Assembly: GCA_035626595.1 (NCBI GenBank)
Contig: DASPNJ010000047.1
Span: 1 to 64,000 of the forward strand
DNA length: 64,000 nucleotides
Origin: JAQGMV01 sp035626595
GTDB lineage: Bacteria > Pseudomonadota > Gammaproteobacteria > Burkholderiales > SG8-41
Direction: 5' to 3'
The notes beneath the pieces are model-generated. The model ran no database searches. It was not told where the DNA came from and saw nothing but the letters and a program-made list of their open reading frames with translations. The translations under genes were made by a program, and so were the position numbers. Each line of letters starts with the position of its first letter. The first letter of the stretch is position 1. Positions 45,504-54,262 of this stretch are shown here, piece after piece.

Positions 45504-46682
45504 ATGTTCGCAGGAGCTTACGATTTGCCGTGGTGGGGATACGTGCTCTATGTGCTCCTACTAACCCACATCACCATCACAGCCGTCACCGTTTATCTCC
45601 ATCGTCACCAGGCGCATCGCGCGCTCGACCTGCATCCGGCGGTAAGCCACTTCTTCCGCTTCTGGCTGTGGCTGACGACGGGAATGGTCACGAGAGAATG
45701 GACCTCGGTGCACCGGAAGCACCACGCCAAATGCGAGAGCGCGGAGGATCCGCACAGCCCGCAGCGCTGCGGTCTGCGGCGCGTACTGTTCGAAGGCACC
45801 GAGCTCTACCGCATCGAGGCTGCCAAGCCGGACACGCTCGCGCGCTACGGCCATGGCACGCCCGAGGACTGGGTCGAGCGCAACGTATACCGCCGCCACA
45901 AGGCGCTCGGCGTTTCGATCATGCTGGTCACCGACGTCGTGCTCTTCGGCGTGATCGGCGTCACGGTGTGGGCAGCGCAGATGCTGTGGATCCCGTTCCT
46001 GGCGGCCGGTGTGATCAACGGCGTCGGCCATTTTTGCGGCTACCGCAACTTCCAGACGGACGACGCGAGCAGAAACATCGTGCCGTGGGGCATCGTGATC
46101 GGCGGCGAGGAACTCCACAACAACCATCATGCATACCCCACGTCCGCGCGGCTCTCCAGCCGCTGGTACGAGCTGGACATCGCCTGGATGTACATCCGCG
46201 TGCTGCAGGCGCTGGGACTCGCGAAGGTGAAAACCATTCCGCCGCAGCTAAAGCTCGAGGCGCCGAAGCCCGCGTGCGACGCGGCGACCCTGCAGGCGGT
46301 CGTGACGCACCGCTACGAGATCCTCACCCGATACGTGAAGTCGGTGCGCAGGACGTGCGCAAGGGAAGCGCGCGCGCTGCGGGATCGCGCGATCCATATC
46401 AAATGGCGGGCGCTCAAGCGGTGGCTGCGCATGGGCTCGCCCGCGCTCGCGGAGTCCGAGCGTCAGGTGCTCGAAAGCATACTCAGCGCGAGCACCCGCC
46501 TCGCCACGGTGTTCCGGATGCGCGATGAGCTCGCCGCGATCTGGCAGCGTTCGACCGCGACTACGGAACACTTGGTGCAGCAGCTCGAAGCCTGGTGCCG
46601 GCGCGCAGAAGCGAGCGGCATCGACGCATTACAGGACTTTTCTCGCCAATTGCGATGTTATGCGCTGTCGGCCTCGCGGTGA
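45504..46682 (+). CDS. desA: DesA-type fatty acid desaturase with a transposase-like C-terminal tail
   Basis: A 392-residue membrane enzyme introducing a double bond into acyl chains. The three His boxes are present: HRHQAH (about residues 33-38), HRKHH (70-74) and ELHNNHH, with hydrophobic helices between. Unlike short desaturases, it carries ~150 extra residues (from about 245) that are helical, ending LEAWCRRAEASGIDALQDFS; this tail resembles part of ISL3-type transposases and occurs in DesA proteins of Pseudomonas and betaproteobacteria. The gene is intact. Confidence 0.88.
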   Translation: MFAGAYDLPWWGYVLYVLLLTHITITAVTVYLHRHQAHRALDLHPAVSHFFRFWLWLTTGMVTREWTSVHRKHHAKCESAEDPHSPQRCGLRRVLFEGTELYRIEAAKPDTLARYGHGTPEDWVERNVYRRHKALGVSIMLVTDVVLFGVIGVTVWAAQMLWIPFLAAGVINGVGHFCGYRNFQTDDASRNIVPWGIVIGGEELHNNHHAYPTSARLSSRWYELDIAWMYIRVLQALGLAKVKTIPPQLKLEAPKPACDAATLQAVVTHRYEILTRYVKSVRRTCAREARALRDRAIHIKWRALKRWLRMGSPALAESERQVLESILSASTRLATVFRMRDELAAIWQRSTATTEHLVQQLEAWCRRAEASGIDALQDFSRQLRCYALSASR

Positions 46683-47118
46683 CGGGGAGCCGCCCGCCTA
46701 TCGGCCCGACGCGCATCCAACCGAACGGCCACGTTGCAGTAGATGAAAACGCTGATGCTTGCCGATGAGGCGAACCCGCCCTACAGATCCCGCCGTAATG
46801 ATTAGGACGGTGGTGCGCTTCCGGCCGAAGGACCTTTGCTCGATACGCGGCCATGCCACTTAAGCAACGCGGTAACCAAGCTTCGCCTCACGTAAGAAAC
46901 CGCAGACGGCCACCTCGCCGCGCCGCCGGAAGAATCGCACATGCGCAGCTTGGCGGCCACAGCAGACCAGCGCTTCCCGCGTCGAGAACCTCAGCGGCGC
47001 CGTTCGGGGCGAGCCGTGTAACTCTTCTTTTTCGGCCTGCTTACAAGCCGAGCGCTAACATGGAGTTGGAATTGACCCGCTTTTGTGGACACTTCATCGT
47101 GTGACATGAAAGGAGTCC
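46683..47118. other. Intergenic region before an IS fragment
   Basis: No gene seen. Near 47065-47100 lies TGGAATTGACCCGCTTTTGT, which looks like an IS3-type terminal repeat for the fragment that follows. Confidence 0.4.
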
Positions 47119-47121
47119 GCA

Positions 47122-47376
47122 ATGCCCAAGTCACACCCGCCGTACGCGGCGGAGTTTCGCCAGCAGATGATCGAGCTGGTGCGCGCCGGTCGTAACCCGA
47201 ACTCGCTCGCCCGCGAGTTTGCATGCTCGGCGCAGGCGATCCGCAACTGGGTCAGGCAAGAAGGCATCGATGCGTTTCTTTGCGCGCCGGGACCGGCACG
47301 TATTTCTTATCACCGCGCGCCATTGTTTAGGGTGCCAAGGCCCGCTCGCGACCCGTATGCGCAGATCGAAACTTGA
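47122..47376 (+). mobile_element. IS3-family OrfA fragment
   Basis: An 84-residue frame whose first 45 residues are a transposase OrfA HTH (YAAEFRQQMIELVRAGRNPN; FACSAQAIRNWVRQ). It then departs into unrelated sequence and stops 8 bases before the acyl-CoA ligase start. Only the left end of an IS remains. Confidence 0.75.
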
Positions 47377-47384
47377 GGAGCAGC

Positions 47385-48908
47385 ATGTCGGTTAGTCTGT
47401 CCCAATTGATGTTACGCAGTGCACGGGCGTATCCGCAGCGCCCGGCGCTCGCGATCGGCGAACGCGTGATCGCGGACTACGCGACGCTCGGCGCGCGCGT
47501 CGCCGCCATTGCTGGAGGTATGCGCGGTCGCCTCGGGCTGCGCGAGAACGAGCATGTCGCTTTGGTAATGAAGAATTGCACCCAATACGTCGAACTGTTG
47601 TTCGCGTCTTGGCATGCCGGGCTTGCTGTGGTGCCGGTAAATGCGAAGCTGCATCCGCGCGAACTCAAATTTATTCTGGAGAACAGCAGAGCGCGCGCCT
47701 GCTTCGTCAGTCGCGATCTTGCGTCCACCGTCGAGCCGCTCGCAGGCCAAGTCGCGGCGCTCGAGCATGTCATCGACCCGGAAGGGCTTGAGTACGCAGG
47801 CCTCGCGCGCGCGGAGCCGATCGCGCCTGCCCAGCGCGACGCAGCCGACGTGGCATGGCTGTTCTACACCAGCGGCACCACTGGCCAACCGAAGGGTGTG
47901 ATGATCACCCATCGCAACCTGTACACCCTGACGCGATGTTATTTTTCCGACGTCGACACGATCTCGCCCGAAGATTCGATCGTGCATGCTGCGCCGATAT
48001 CTCACGGCTCGGGGCTCTATGTCGCGCCACACGTCGCGCGCGCTGCGCTCAACGTCGTGCCCGACTCCGGCGCTTTTGACCCAGTTGAGATCTATGAACT
48101 TCTGAAGACGCATCGCGGCGTAACGATGTTCGCCGCGCCTACCATGGTCAAACGACTCGTCGATCATTCTCGCGATGAAGATACATCTCACCTCAAGACC
48201 ATCGTCTATGGCGGCGGGCCGATGTACGTCGAGGAATGCAAGCGCGCGCTCGCGCGTCTTGGAAACAAACTCGTGCAGATCTACGGTCAAGGAGAATCGC
48301 CCATGACCATCACCGCGCTGGGCAAGGAGATGCACGCGGCGGTCGCGCATCCGAACTGGGAGCGGCGACTCGCCTCCGTGGGCTTCCCGCACACCGGCAT
48401 GGAGGTGCGCATCGCCGACGCGGCTGACCGTGCCGTGCCTGCGGGCGAGATCGGCGAAATTCTGGTGAAAGGCGATGCCGTGATGCGTGGCTACTGGGCA
48501 AACGACAAAGCGACGATCGATACCCTGCGCGGCGGCTGGCTGCATACCGGTGACATGGGAGCACTTGACGAGGAGGGCTTTCTCACACTGAAGGACCGGT
48601 CGAAAGACGTGATCATTTCTGGCGGTTCGAACATCTATCCGCGCGAAGTTGAGGAAGTCCTACTATGCCATCCGGGCGTCGCCGAAGTGTCGGTAGTGGG
48701 CGAGCCCGACCCCGAATGGGGCGAAAACGTGATCGCATTCGTGGTGGCAAGGCGCGGCGCCTCAGTGGATACCGCTGAGCTTGACCGTCTCTGCCTGGAC
48801 AATATTGCTCGTTTCAAGCGGCCCAAGCGCTACCGGTTCATCGATGCCTTGCCTAAGAATTCGACAGGCAAGGTGCTGAAGACCGAGCTGCGCGCGTTGC
48901 TCAAGTAG
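47385..48908 (+). CDS. Acyl-CoA ligase (ANL superfamily)
   Basis: A 507-residue AMP-forming enzyme that activates a carboxylic acid with ATP and CoA. Motifs: YTSGTTGQPKGV near residue 163, YGQGESP near 300, HTGDMGALDEEGFLTLKDR near 390, and GGSNIYPREVEEVL, with the catalytic Lys near the end in NSTGKVLKTELR. Length is normal. TGAGGAG precedes the ATG. Substrate is not determined; it may feed the CoA-ester locus to its right. Confidence 0.92.
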   Translation: MSVSLSQLMLRSARAYPQRPALAIGERVIADYATLGARVAAIAGGMRGRLGLRENEHVALVMKNCTQYVELLFASWHAGLAVVPVNAKLHPRELKFILENSRARACFVSRDLASTVEPLAGQVAALEHVIDPEGLEYAGLARAEPIAPAQRDAADVAWLFYTSGTTGQPKGVMITHRNLYTLTRCYFSDVDTISPEDSIVHAAPISHGSGLYVAPHVARAALNVVPDSGAFDPVEIYELLKTHRGVTMFAAPTMVKRLVDHSRDEDTSHLKTIVYGGGPMYVEECKRALARLGNKLVQIYGQGESPMTITALGKEMHAAVAHPNWERRLASVGFPHTGMEVRIADAADRAVPAGEIGEILVKGDAVMRGYWANDKATIDTLRGGWLHTGDMGALDEEGFLTLKDRSKDVIISGGSNIYPREVEEVLLCHPGVAEVSVVGEPDPEWGENVIAFVVARRGASVDTAELDRLCLDNIARFKRPKRYRFIDALPKNSTGKVLKTELRALLK

Positions 48909-49109
48909 CTGATGAAGTGAGCGGAGCGACCTTGCAGTCCCTCACCTGCGCGCACAGCCCGCCGCAAGCGCAGCGCGGCAATGAAGCAGCTGAAGAGCCT
49001 GAAGTACTCGTTACATGGTGTGCAATGTCTTCGTGCCGCTTGTTCCACGCCTGCCCGGTTTTATTCGCGCCATTAATGTCCGAACCATTGGTTCTTAGGC
49101 TCCCGCGCC

Positions 49110-49979
49110 ATGCCGGCGATACGCTTGCCTGCTCGAGCCGGCGTCGCATACCATGCCGACATCGATCGAGTATTCGCGATGATCATCGCCGCCACGCATA
49201 CCGAAGCCGCGCCTTCACGCTTTGCGCGCATGACTGCCGACGGCCATCGGGTATGGCGCAGCGTCTATTTCGGGCCGGCGCCATCGCCTGACAGTTCTGC
49301 GTCTCTGGCGGCGCCAAGCGGCCGCATTTATGTGGATCCGGCGCCCGGCGAAAGGCGGGAGCCGCAGGCCTTTCTGGTCGAACAAGAAGCGGGTGCTGTG
49401 GTGCACCCACATTTTCATTTTGTAGACCAGTTCCAGGTAGTCGTCGCGGGCGGCGGGTCACTTGGCCGCCACGCGGTTGCGCCGATAAGCGTCCATTTCG
49501 CTGCGGCGTGCACCGGCTACGGGCCGATCCAGCCTGGCGCCCAGGGGTTGTCGTATTTCACGTTTCGCGCTTCGGCAGACGACACGGGGGCGCAATACCT
49601 GCCGGCGGCGGGTCATCGGATGCGACCGTTGCCCAAGCGCAATGTGATCGTCGAACCGATAACGCTCAACGGCGCACAGTCTCTCGCGGCACGTGTAGAT
49701 TGCGTTACCGAGAGGGTTCTCGAGAAAGGCGACGGGCTCGCCGTCTACGTGCTGCGGTTGGCGCCCGGAAAAGTGATGGTTGCACCCGATGCCGCGCATG
49801 GCGACGGCGTTTCGATGTTGGTCGCGGCAGGTCAGATCTTGCGCGATGGAATTTCTTACAGTGCGTGGTCCTGCCTCTATGTGTCCCGCGAGGAGCGATC
49901 GATCTCCCTGAAGGCAGGTAGCAGTGGTGCCGAAGTGCTGGTAATGCGTTATCCGCTGCCCAAGGCAGCCGGCACTTAG
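49110..49979 (+). CDS. Cupin-like protein of unknown function
   Basis: Up to 289 residues. A metal-site-like VHPHFHFVDQFQVVVAGGG is near residue 96, and a second beta-rich half (VYVLRLAPGKVMVAPDAAHG) suggests a bicupin. There is no ribosome site at 49110, and the true start may be the Met at 49179. No clear family or signal peptide. It follows the ligase on the same strand. Confidence 0.65.
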   Translation: MPAIRLPARAGVAYHADIDRVFAMIIAATHTEAAPSRFARMTADGHRVWRSVYFGPAPSPDSSASLAAPSGRIYVDPAPGERREPQAFLVEQEAGAVVHPHFHFVDQFQVVVAGGGSLGRHAVAPISVHFAAACTGYGPIQPGAQGLSYFTFRASADDTGAQYLPAAGHRMRPLPKRNVIVEPITLNGAQSLAARVDCVTERVLEKGDGLAVYVLRLAPGKVMVAPDAAHGDGVSMLVAAGQILRDGISYSAWSCLYVSREERSISLKAGSSGAEVLVMRYPLPKAAGT

Positions 49980-50039
49980 GAATCGCTGCCGTCGCCGATG
50001 CAGAGGTGACCTAGTCGCGCGGCTTCACTAGACCGGCCG

Positions 50040-50508
50040 AAGTTGCCCGGTTCATTATTGTCGAGATACTCGCCGGTTCGGGGGGCTCGGTGGTGGAGGA
50101 GACGTCGAATGTCGGCGAATTCCATCTTGGCAGCCGTGTTCGCAGCTCTCGTAACGGGAACGCAGCCGCAGCTCTCCGCAGGACGAATCCGCGCCATCGC
50201 GACCGGACACCCGAAGCGCTTGCGCAGCATGCCCGACCTGCCGGCGATGGCCGAGCCTGTGCCCGGATTTTCCAATGACGGCTGGTATGGCATGTTTGCG
50301 CCGCGCGGCATACCCGCGCCATCATCAACAAACTCAAGGCGGACATGAAACGCGCCTTCGCAAACCCCGAGTTCATCCGGCAGATCGAAGCGACCGGCAT
50401 GAGCCCGCCAGCAGCACGCCGGAAGAATTGCGTGAGCGGGTCCGCAGCAAGCTTGCACGCTGGATGAAGGCCGTACGCGACGCGGGCATTCAGGTGCACG
50501 GAGGCTGA
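50040..50508 (+). pseudogene. Bug-family receptor, C-terminal fragment
   Basis: LSAGRIRAIATGHPKRLRSM and PGFSNDGWYGMFAPRGIPA, then in another frame IINKLKADMKRAFANPEFIR and KLARWMKAVRDAGIQVHGG to a stop at 50508. These are the last ~150 residues of a Bug receptor with a frameshift near 50320. Confidence 0.75.
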
Positions 50509-50647
50509 GACAGGTATTGCCCGCTTCGTGGCGCGATTCCTATCCATTAGCTCATTCTGTCGAGCGGCGCGCGCGCTGCACGCCGGAATCTGACGAGTCT
50601 GTTTTTTGTTCGACCAGGTCGTTCCTGAGCCAGTCCCTCCTAGCGGC

Positions 50648-51823
50648 TCAGATCGGATTTCTCTCAATCAGCTGCCGCGCAATGATGATGCGCTGCATTT
50701 CGTTCGTGCCTTCGCCGATGCACATGAGCGGCGCATCGCGCACAAGCCGCTCGATCGGATACTCTTTCGAATAGCCGTACGCGCCATGGATGCGCATTGC
50801 TTCGAGTGCGTTCTCGAGGCCGGCTTCTGACGCAAAGTATTTGGCCATGCCTGCTTCCATGTCGCAGCGGCGGCCGGCGTCGTAAGCTCGCGCGGCGTTT
50901 TCGACGAGCAGCCGCGCGGCTTCGACACGCGTCGCCATTTCGCCGAGCTTGAGCTGGATCGCCTGGTGCTGCGCGATCGGCTTGCCGAACGTCTTGCGGA
51001 TCTGCGCGTATTTCACGGACTCGTCGAGAGCCGCCTGTGCAACGCCCGCGCCGCGCGCCGCCACATTGATGCGCCCGAGCTCGAGCCCGCCCACGGCGAT
51101 GTAAAAACCTTGGCCCTCGCCGCCGATCAGGTTCGCGGCTGGCACCCGGAAGTTATCGAATACGAGCTCCGCGGAGTCGATACCCTTGTAGCCGATCTTT
51201 TCGAGCTTGCGCGAAGGCCTATATCCCGGGCCCTTTTCTGCGATGAACATCGACAGGCCTTTACGCGCGGGCTTCGCATCCGGGTCGGTCTTGACGAGCA
51301 GGGCGCAGCAGCTGCCTTCAATGCCATTCGAGATCCACGTTTTGGTGCCATTCACGACGTAGTCGTCGCCGTTCTTCACCGCGCGCACTCGGATACCCGC
51401 GAGATCCGTCCCCGCATCGGGCTCCGTGAGCGCCAGGGCGCCGCGCATCTCGCCGCTCGCCATGCGCGGCAGAAAACGGGCCTTCTGCTCCTCGGTCCCG
51501 AATTTCTCAACGAGGACCGCCATCATCAAGTGTGAGTTGAAGATGCCCGTGAGCGACATCCACACCGTGGAGATCTTCATGACAATCTTGGCGTAGGTCG
51601 ACGCGGATAGGCCGAGGCCACCCCATTTCGGATCGAGGACGGCCCCGAAGAGGCCCATCGCTTTCATCGCCTCCACCATCTCCACGGGATAGATGTCATC
51701 GTGCTCGAGGCGCATCACGTGCGGCCGCACTTCCTTCTCGAGCCAGCGCTCGATCGCGTCGAGTAGGGCGGCTTCTTCTTCGGGGTCCGTCTGGCGCGGT
51801 ACGCGCGCCGTTGCCTCTTGCAT
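50648..51823 (-). CDS. Acyl-CoA dehydrogenase (1)
   Basis: A 391-residue FAD enzyme making enoyl-CoA from acyl-CoA. Typical motifs: ALTEPDAGTDLAGIRVRAV, KTWISNG, GGLELGRINVAARG, and at the end CIGEGTNEMQRIIIARQL, whose first Glu is the usual catalytic base. GAGGAG precedes the ATG. It lies 11 bases after the MaoC gene in a two-gene operon divergent from the GntR regulator. Its C-terminus is nearly duplicated in the remnant at 27143. Confidence 0.93.
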   Translation of the reverse strand: MQEATARVPRQTDPEEEAALLDAIERWLEKEVRPHVMRLEHDDIYPVEMVEAMKAMGLFGAVLDPKWGGLGLSASTYAKIVMKISTVWMSLTGIFNSHLMMAVLVEKFGTEEQKARFLPRMASGEMRGALALTEPDAGTDLAGIRVRAVKNGDDYVVNGTKTWISNGIEGSCCALLVKTDPDAKPARKGLSMFIAEKGPGYRPSRKLEKIGYKGIDSAELVFDNFRVPAANLIGGEGQGFYIAVGGLELGRINVAARGAGVAQAALDESVKYAQIRKTFGKPIAQHQAIQLKLGEMATRVEAARLLVENAARAYDAGRRCDMEAGMAKYFASEAGLENALEAMRIHGAYGYSKEYPIERLVRDAPLMCIGEGTNEMQRIIIARQLIERNPI

Positions 51824-51834
51824 GATTGTGCTCC

Positions 51835-52356
51835 TCAGTAATTCGCTTTCACTTCGACGTCGTTGCCAATCCGCTTCATGACGAGCATGGTGCGGTTGAA
51901 CTCGCACACTTTGATGGCGTTCTGATTGAGCCCGGCCGTTTTCACCGTGACCAGCCCGGCAGTGGGGCGGCTTTTCGATTCGCGCTTGTCGAGCACCTCG
52001 GACTCGGCGTAGAGCGTGTCGCCGGCGAAAAGCGGGTGCGTGAGCTTGATGTCCGTCCAGCCGAGATTCGCGATGGCTTTCTGGCTGACGTCAGTTACGC
52101 TCATCCCGACCATGAGCGCCACGGTGAGCGGGCTGCAGATAATGCAGCGGCCGAACTCGCTGTGCTTTGCGTACTCCTCGTCGAAATGCATCGGATGCGT
52201 ATTCATCGTGAGCAGCGTGAACGAAATGTTGTCGTACTGCGTGATCGTGCGCCCCGGCCGATGCTGATAGATGTCGCCGACCTGGAAATCCTCGTAATAG
52301 CGGCCGAACGTTTCGCGAAATGTTCGCTCCCCGATCTTCCTCACTTCGCCTGCCAT
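51835..52356 (-). CDS. MaoC-like enoyl-CoA hydratase (1)
   Basis: A 173-residue hot-dog-fold protein: GRYYEDFQVGDIYQHRPGRT, then the hydratase-type Asp/His pair in LLTMNTHPMHFDEEYAKHSE and a Ser-rich PLTVALMVGMSV. It hydrates enoyl-CoA; relatives include mesaconyl-CoA hydratases. AGGAGG is directly before the ATG at 52356. First gene of the operon with dehydrogenase 1, with the palindrome at 52393 in its promoter. Confidence 0.9.
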   Translation of the reverse strand: MAGEVRKIGERTFRETFGRYYEDFQVGDIYQHRPGRTITQYDNISFTLLTMNTHPMHFDEEYAKHSEFGRCIICSPLTVALMVGMSVTDVSQKAIANLGWTDIKLTHPLFAGDTLYAESEVLDKRESKSRPTAGLVTVKTAGLNQNAIKVCEFNRTMLVMKRIGNDVEVKANY

Positions 52357-52392
52357 GAAACCTCCTCTTGCCAATTGCGCCGGGTGCGTATA

Positions 52393-52406
52393 ATTGTCCG
52401 GACAAT
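52393..52406. promoter_or_regulatory. GntR operator, copy 1
   Basis: ATTGTCCGGACAAT, a perfect 14-base palindrome, 36 bases before the MaoC start and 32 bases before the gntR start. The identical sequence is at 53236. It probably controls both divergent transcripts. Confidence 0.8.
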
Positions 52407-52438
52407 ATCACAAATGCATCGAAGAGGAAATTACGGCT

Positions 52439-53209
52439 ATGGCGACGAAACAGAAGGCAGCGAAAACAAAGGCCAGCCCAAAGACGCGCGAAGAACCGTC
52501 GCCGCGTTACCTCCAGATCGCCCGCGATTTGCGCGCTGCGATCGCCGAGGGACGTTACCCGCTGGGCGCGCAACTGCCGACGGAGCACGAGCTGTGCGAG
52601 AAGCTCGGCGTCTCGCGCTTCACCATTCGGGAAGCGATCCGGGTGCTCGCGAGCGCTGGGCTTATCCGTCGCAAGCCGCGGGCGGGCACCATCGTCGTGG
52701 CGCTGCCGGACGATAGCCGGTACACGCACAGCGTCGGGTCGCTGCAGGACCTGACGCAGTATGCGCAGGAGACGACGCTCGACTACATGTATGTGGGTCG
52801 CATCGGCCTCTCCCGTGCACAGGCGCGATCGATGCACGCGAAACCCGGGGATGAATGGATCTATGCCGTCGCGTTACGGCGGGAGGCGCGCGACGCGGCG
52901 CCGCTCGGCGTCTCGCGGCTCTTTCTCAATCCGGCTTTCAAGGGCATCGAGCGCGTGCTGCGCGGCTCGCGTGGACCGGTGTACTCGATGATCGAGCGGG
53001 ATTTTGGCGTGCGCATCGAGCGCGTCGAGCAGGTGATCGCCGGGATTGCTCTTGACGAGCTGGATGCGGAGAACCTCGGCGTCGCCGCGGGGACACCCGG
53101 GCTCGCGATCACCCGTAGCTACTTCGACGATGCGGGCCGCGTGGTCGAGTTTGTCGAAAACGTGCATCCGGCGGACCGCTTTACCTATCGCTTGCAGCTC
53201 ACGCGTTGA
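52439..53209 (+). CDS. GntR-family (HutC-type) transcriptional regulator
   Basis: A 256-residue regulator. After a Lys-rich lead, the winged helix (YLQIARDLRAAIAEGRYPLG; ELCEKLGVSRFTIREAIRVL; RRKPRAGTIV) is followed by a UTRA-type ligand domain (GLSRAQARSMHAKPGDEWIY; DELDAENLGVAAGTPGLAIT). GAGGAAA precedes the ATG at 52439. It is flanked on both sides by identical palindromes, so it likely represses the dehydrogenase/MaoC operon, itself and the receptor/CoA-transferase operon until a substrate or CoA ester binds. Confidence 0.92.
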   Translation: MATKQKAAKTKASPKTREEPSPRYLQIARDLRAAIAEGRYPLGAQLPTEHELCEKLGVSRFTIREAIRVLASAGLIRRKPRAGTIVVALPDDSRYTHSVGSLQDLTQYAQETTLDYMYVGRIGLSRAQARSMHAKPGDEWIYAVALRREARDAAPLGVSRLFLNPAFKGIERVLRGSRGPVYSMIERDFGVRIERVEQVIAGIALDELDAENLGVAAGTPGLAITRSYFDDAGRVVEFVENVHPADRFTYRLQLTR

Positions 53210-53235
53210 ATTGAACAATCGTGATTCCACGCTAT

Positions 53236-53249
53236 ATTGTCCGGACAAT
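53236..53249. promoter_or_regulatory. GntR operator, copy 2
   Basis: ATTGTCCGGACAAT again, 30 bases before the TTG start of the Bug receptor gene. Identical over 14 bases to the copy at 52393, both embedded in AT-rich DNA. Confidence 0.8.
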
Positions 53250-53279
53250 TTGCAGCGCCCTCAGAAAAGGAGTCCTTTC

Positions 53280-54260
53280 TTGACAGCCTTGCGTTCTATC
53301 GCCGCCGGCCTGCTCATCGCAGCGGCCGGCATGACTCATCTTCCCGCCGCATACGCGCAGGAGTACCCGGCGAAGCCAGTCCGCGTTCTGCTCGGCTTTC
53401 CCGTGGGCCAAGCAACTGACATCCTTGCGCGTATCATCGCAACGAAGCTTTCCGCGCAGTACGGGCAGCAGTTCTACGTCGACAATCGCCCGGGCGCAGC
53501 GGGCATCATCGCGACCGAGCTCGCCGCGAAGTCGGAACCGAACGGCTACACGCTGCTTGCGACTTCGAGCGGACCGCTTACGGTCAATCCATCCCTCTAC
53601 TCAAAACTCCCGTACGATGTCCAGCGCGACTTCGTGATGGTGTCGGGCCTCGGCATTGTGCCCTACGCAGTCGTCGTCCACCCTGTCGCGCCGTTCAAGA
53701 GCATCAAGCAGCTCGTCGCCTACGCCAAAGCGAATCCCGGAAAGCTCAACTACGGCTCCGGCGGCAGCGGCGTCACGAATCACCTCGTGACCGAGCTCTT
53801 CAAGGCGCAGGCAGGCATCGACATGCGGCACGTGCCATACAAAGGCGGCCCGGCCGCGCTGACCGATCTCGTCGGCGGACACATCGACGTCATGTTCGAG
53901 ACGATCATTGCAACGCTGTCGCTAGTCCAAAGCGGCAAACTGCGGGCGATCGCGGTCTCGAGCGCGACGCGCTCCTCGGCGCTTCCTGATATGCCCACGA
54001 TCTCCGAAAGCGGCTATCCCGGCTTTTCAGGCGTTCCTTGGGTCGCGATGGCAGCGCCGGCTAAAACACCGCGGCAGATCGTGACGAGGCTCAACGCGGA
54101 CATCAACAAGATCCTGACCGCGCCCGACACGCGCCAGAGCTTCCAGAACCAGGGCTCCGAGCCGATGGTGATGACGCCCGAGCAGCTCAGCGAGTTCGTC
54201 AAGGCGGAGACGGCGAAGTGGGCGCGCGCGGTCAAGCTCTCGGGCGCGAAGGTGGATTGA
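53280..54260 (+). CDS. Bug-family tricarboxylate-transport receptor (TctC-like)
   Basis: A 326-residue periplasmic binding protein. Signal peptide (cleavage near AAYAQE), then EYPAKPVRVLLGFPVGQATD, FYVDNRPGAAGIIATELAA and MRHVPYKGGPAALTDLVGGH, all Bug hallmarks that bind carboxylates. The start is TTG at 53280 with AAGGAG upstream; a longer reading would cross the operator. No TctA or TctB gene adjoins it, so it must use a transporter encoded elsewhere. The stop is 2 bases before the CoA-transferase start. Confidence 0.92.
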   Translation: MTALRSIAAGLLIAAAGMTHLPAAYAQEYPAKPVRVLLGFPVGQATDILARIIATKLSAQYGQQFYVDNRPGAAGIIATELAAKSEPNGYTLLATSSGPLTVNPSLYSKLPYDVQRDFVMVSGLGIVPYAVVVHPVAPFKSIKQLVAYAKANPGKLNYGSGGSGVTNHLVTELFKAQAGIDMRHVPYKGGPAALTDLVGGHIDVMFETIIATLSLVQSGKLRAIAVSSATRSSALPDMPTISESGYPGFSGVPWVAMAAPAKTPRQIVTRLNADINKILTAPDTRQSFQNQGSEPMVMTPEQLSEFVKAETAKWARAVKLSGAKVD

Positions 54261-54262
54261 CG

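Noticed and set aside
47122..47376. Fusion of the transposase fragment to the acyl-CoA ligase
   Set aside because: The fragment stops 8 bases before the ligase ATG, which has its own ribosome site.
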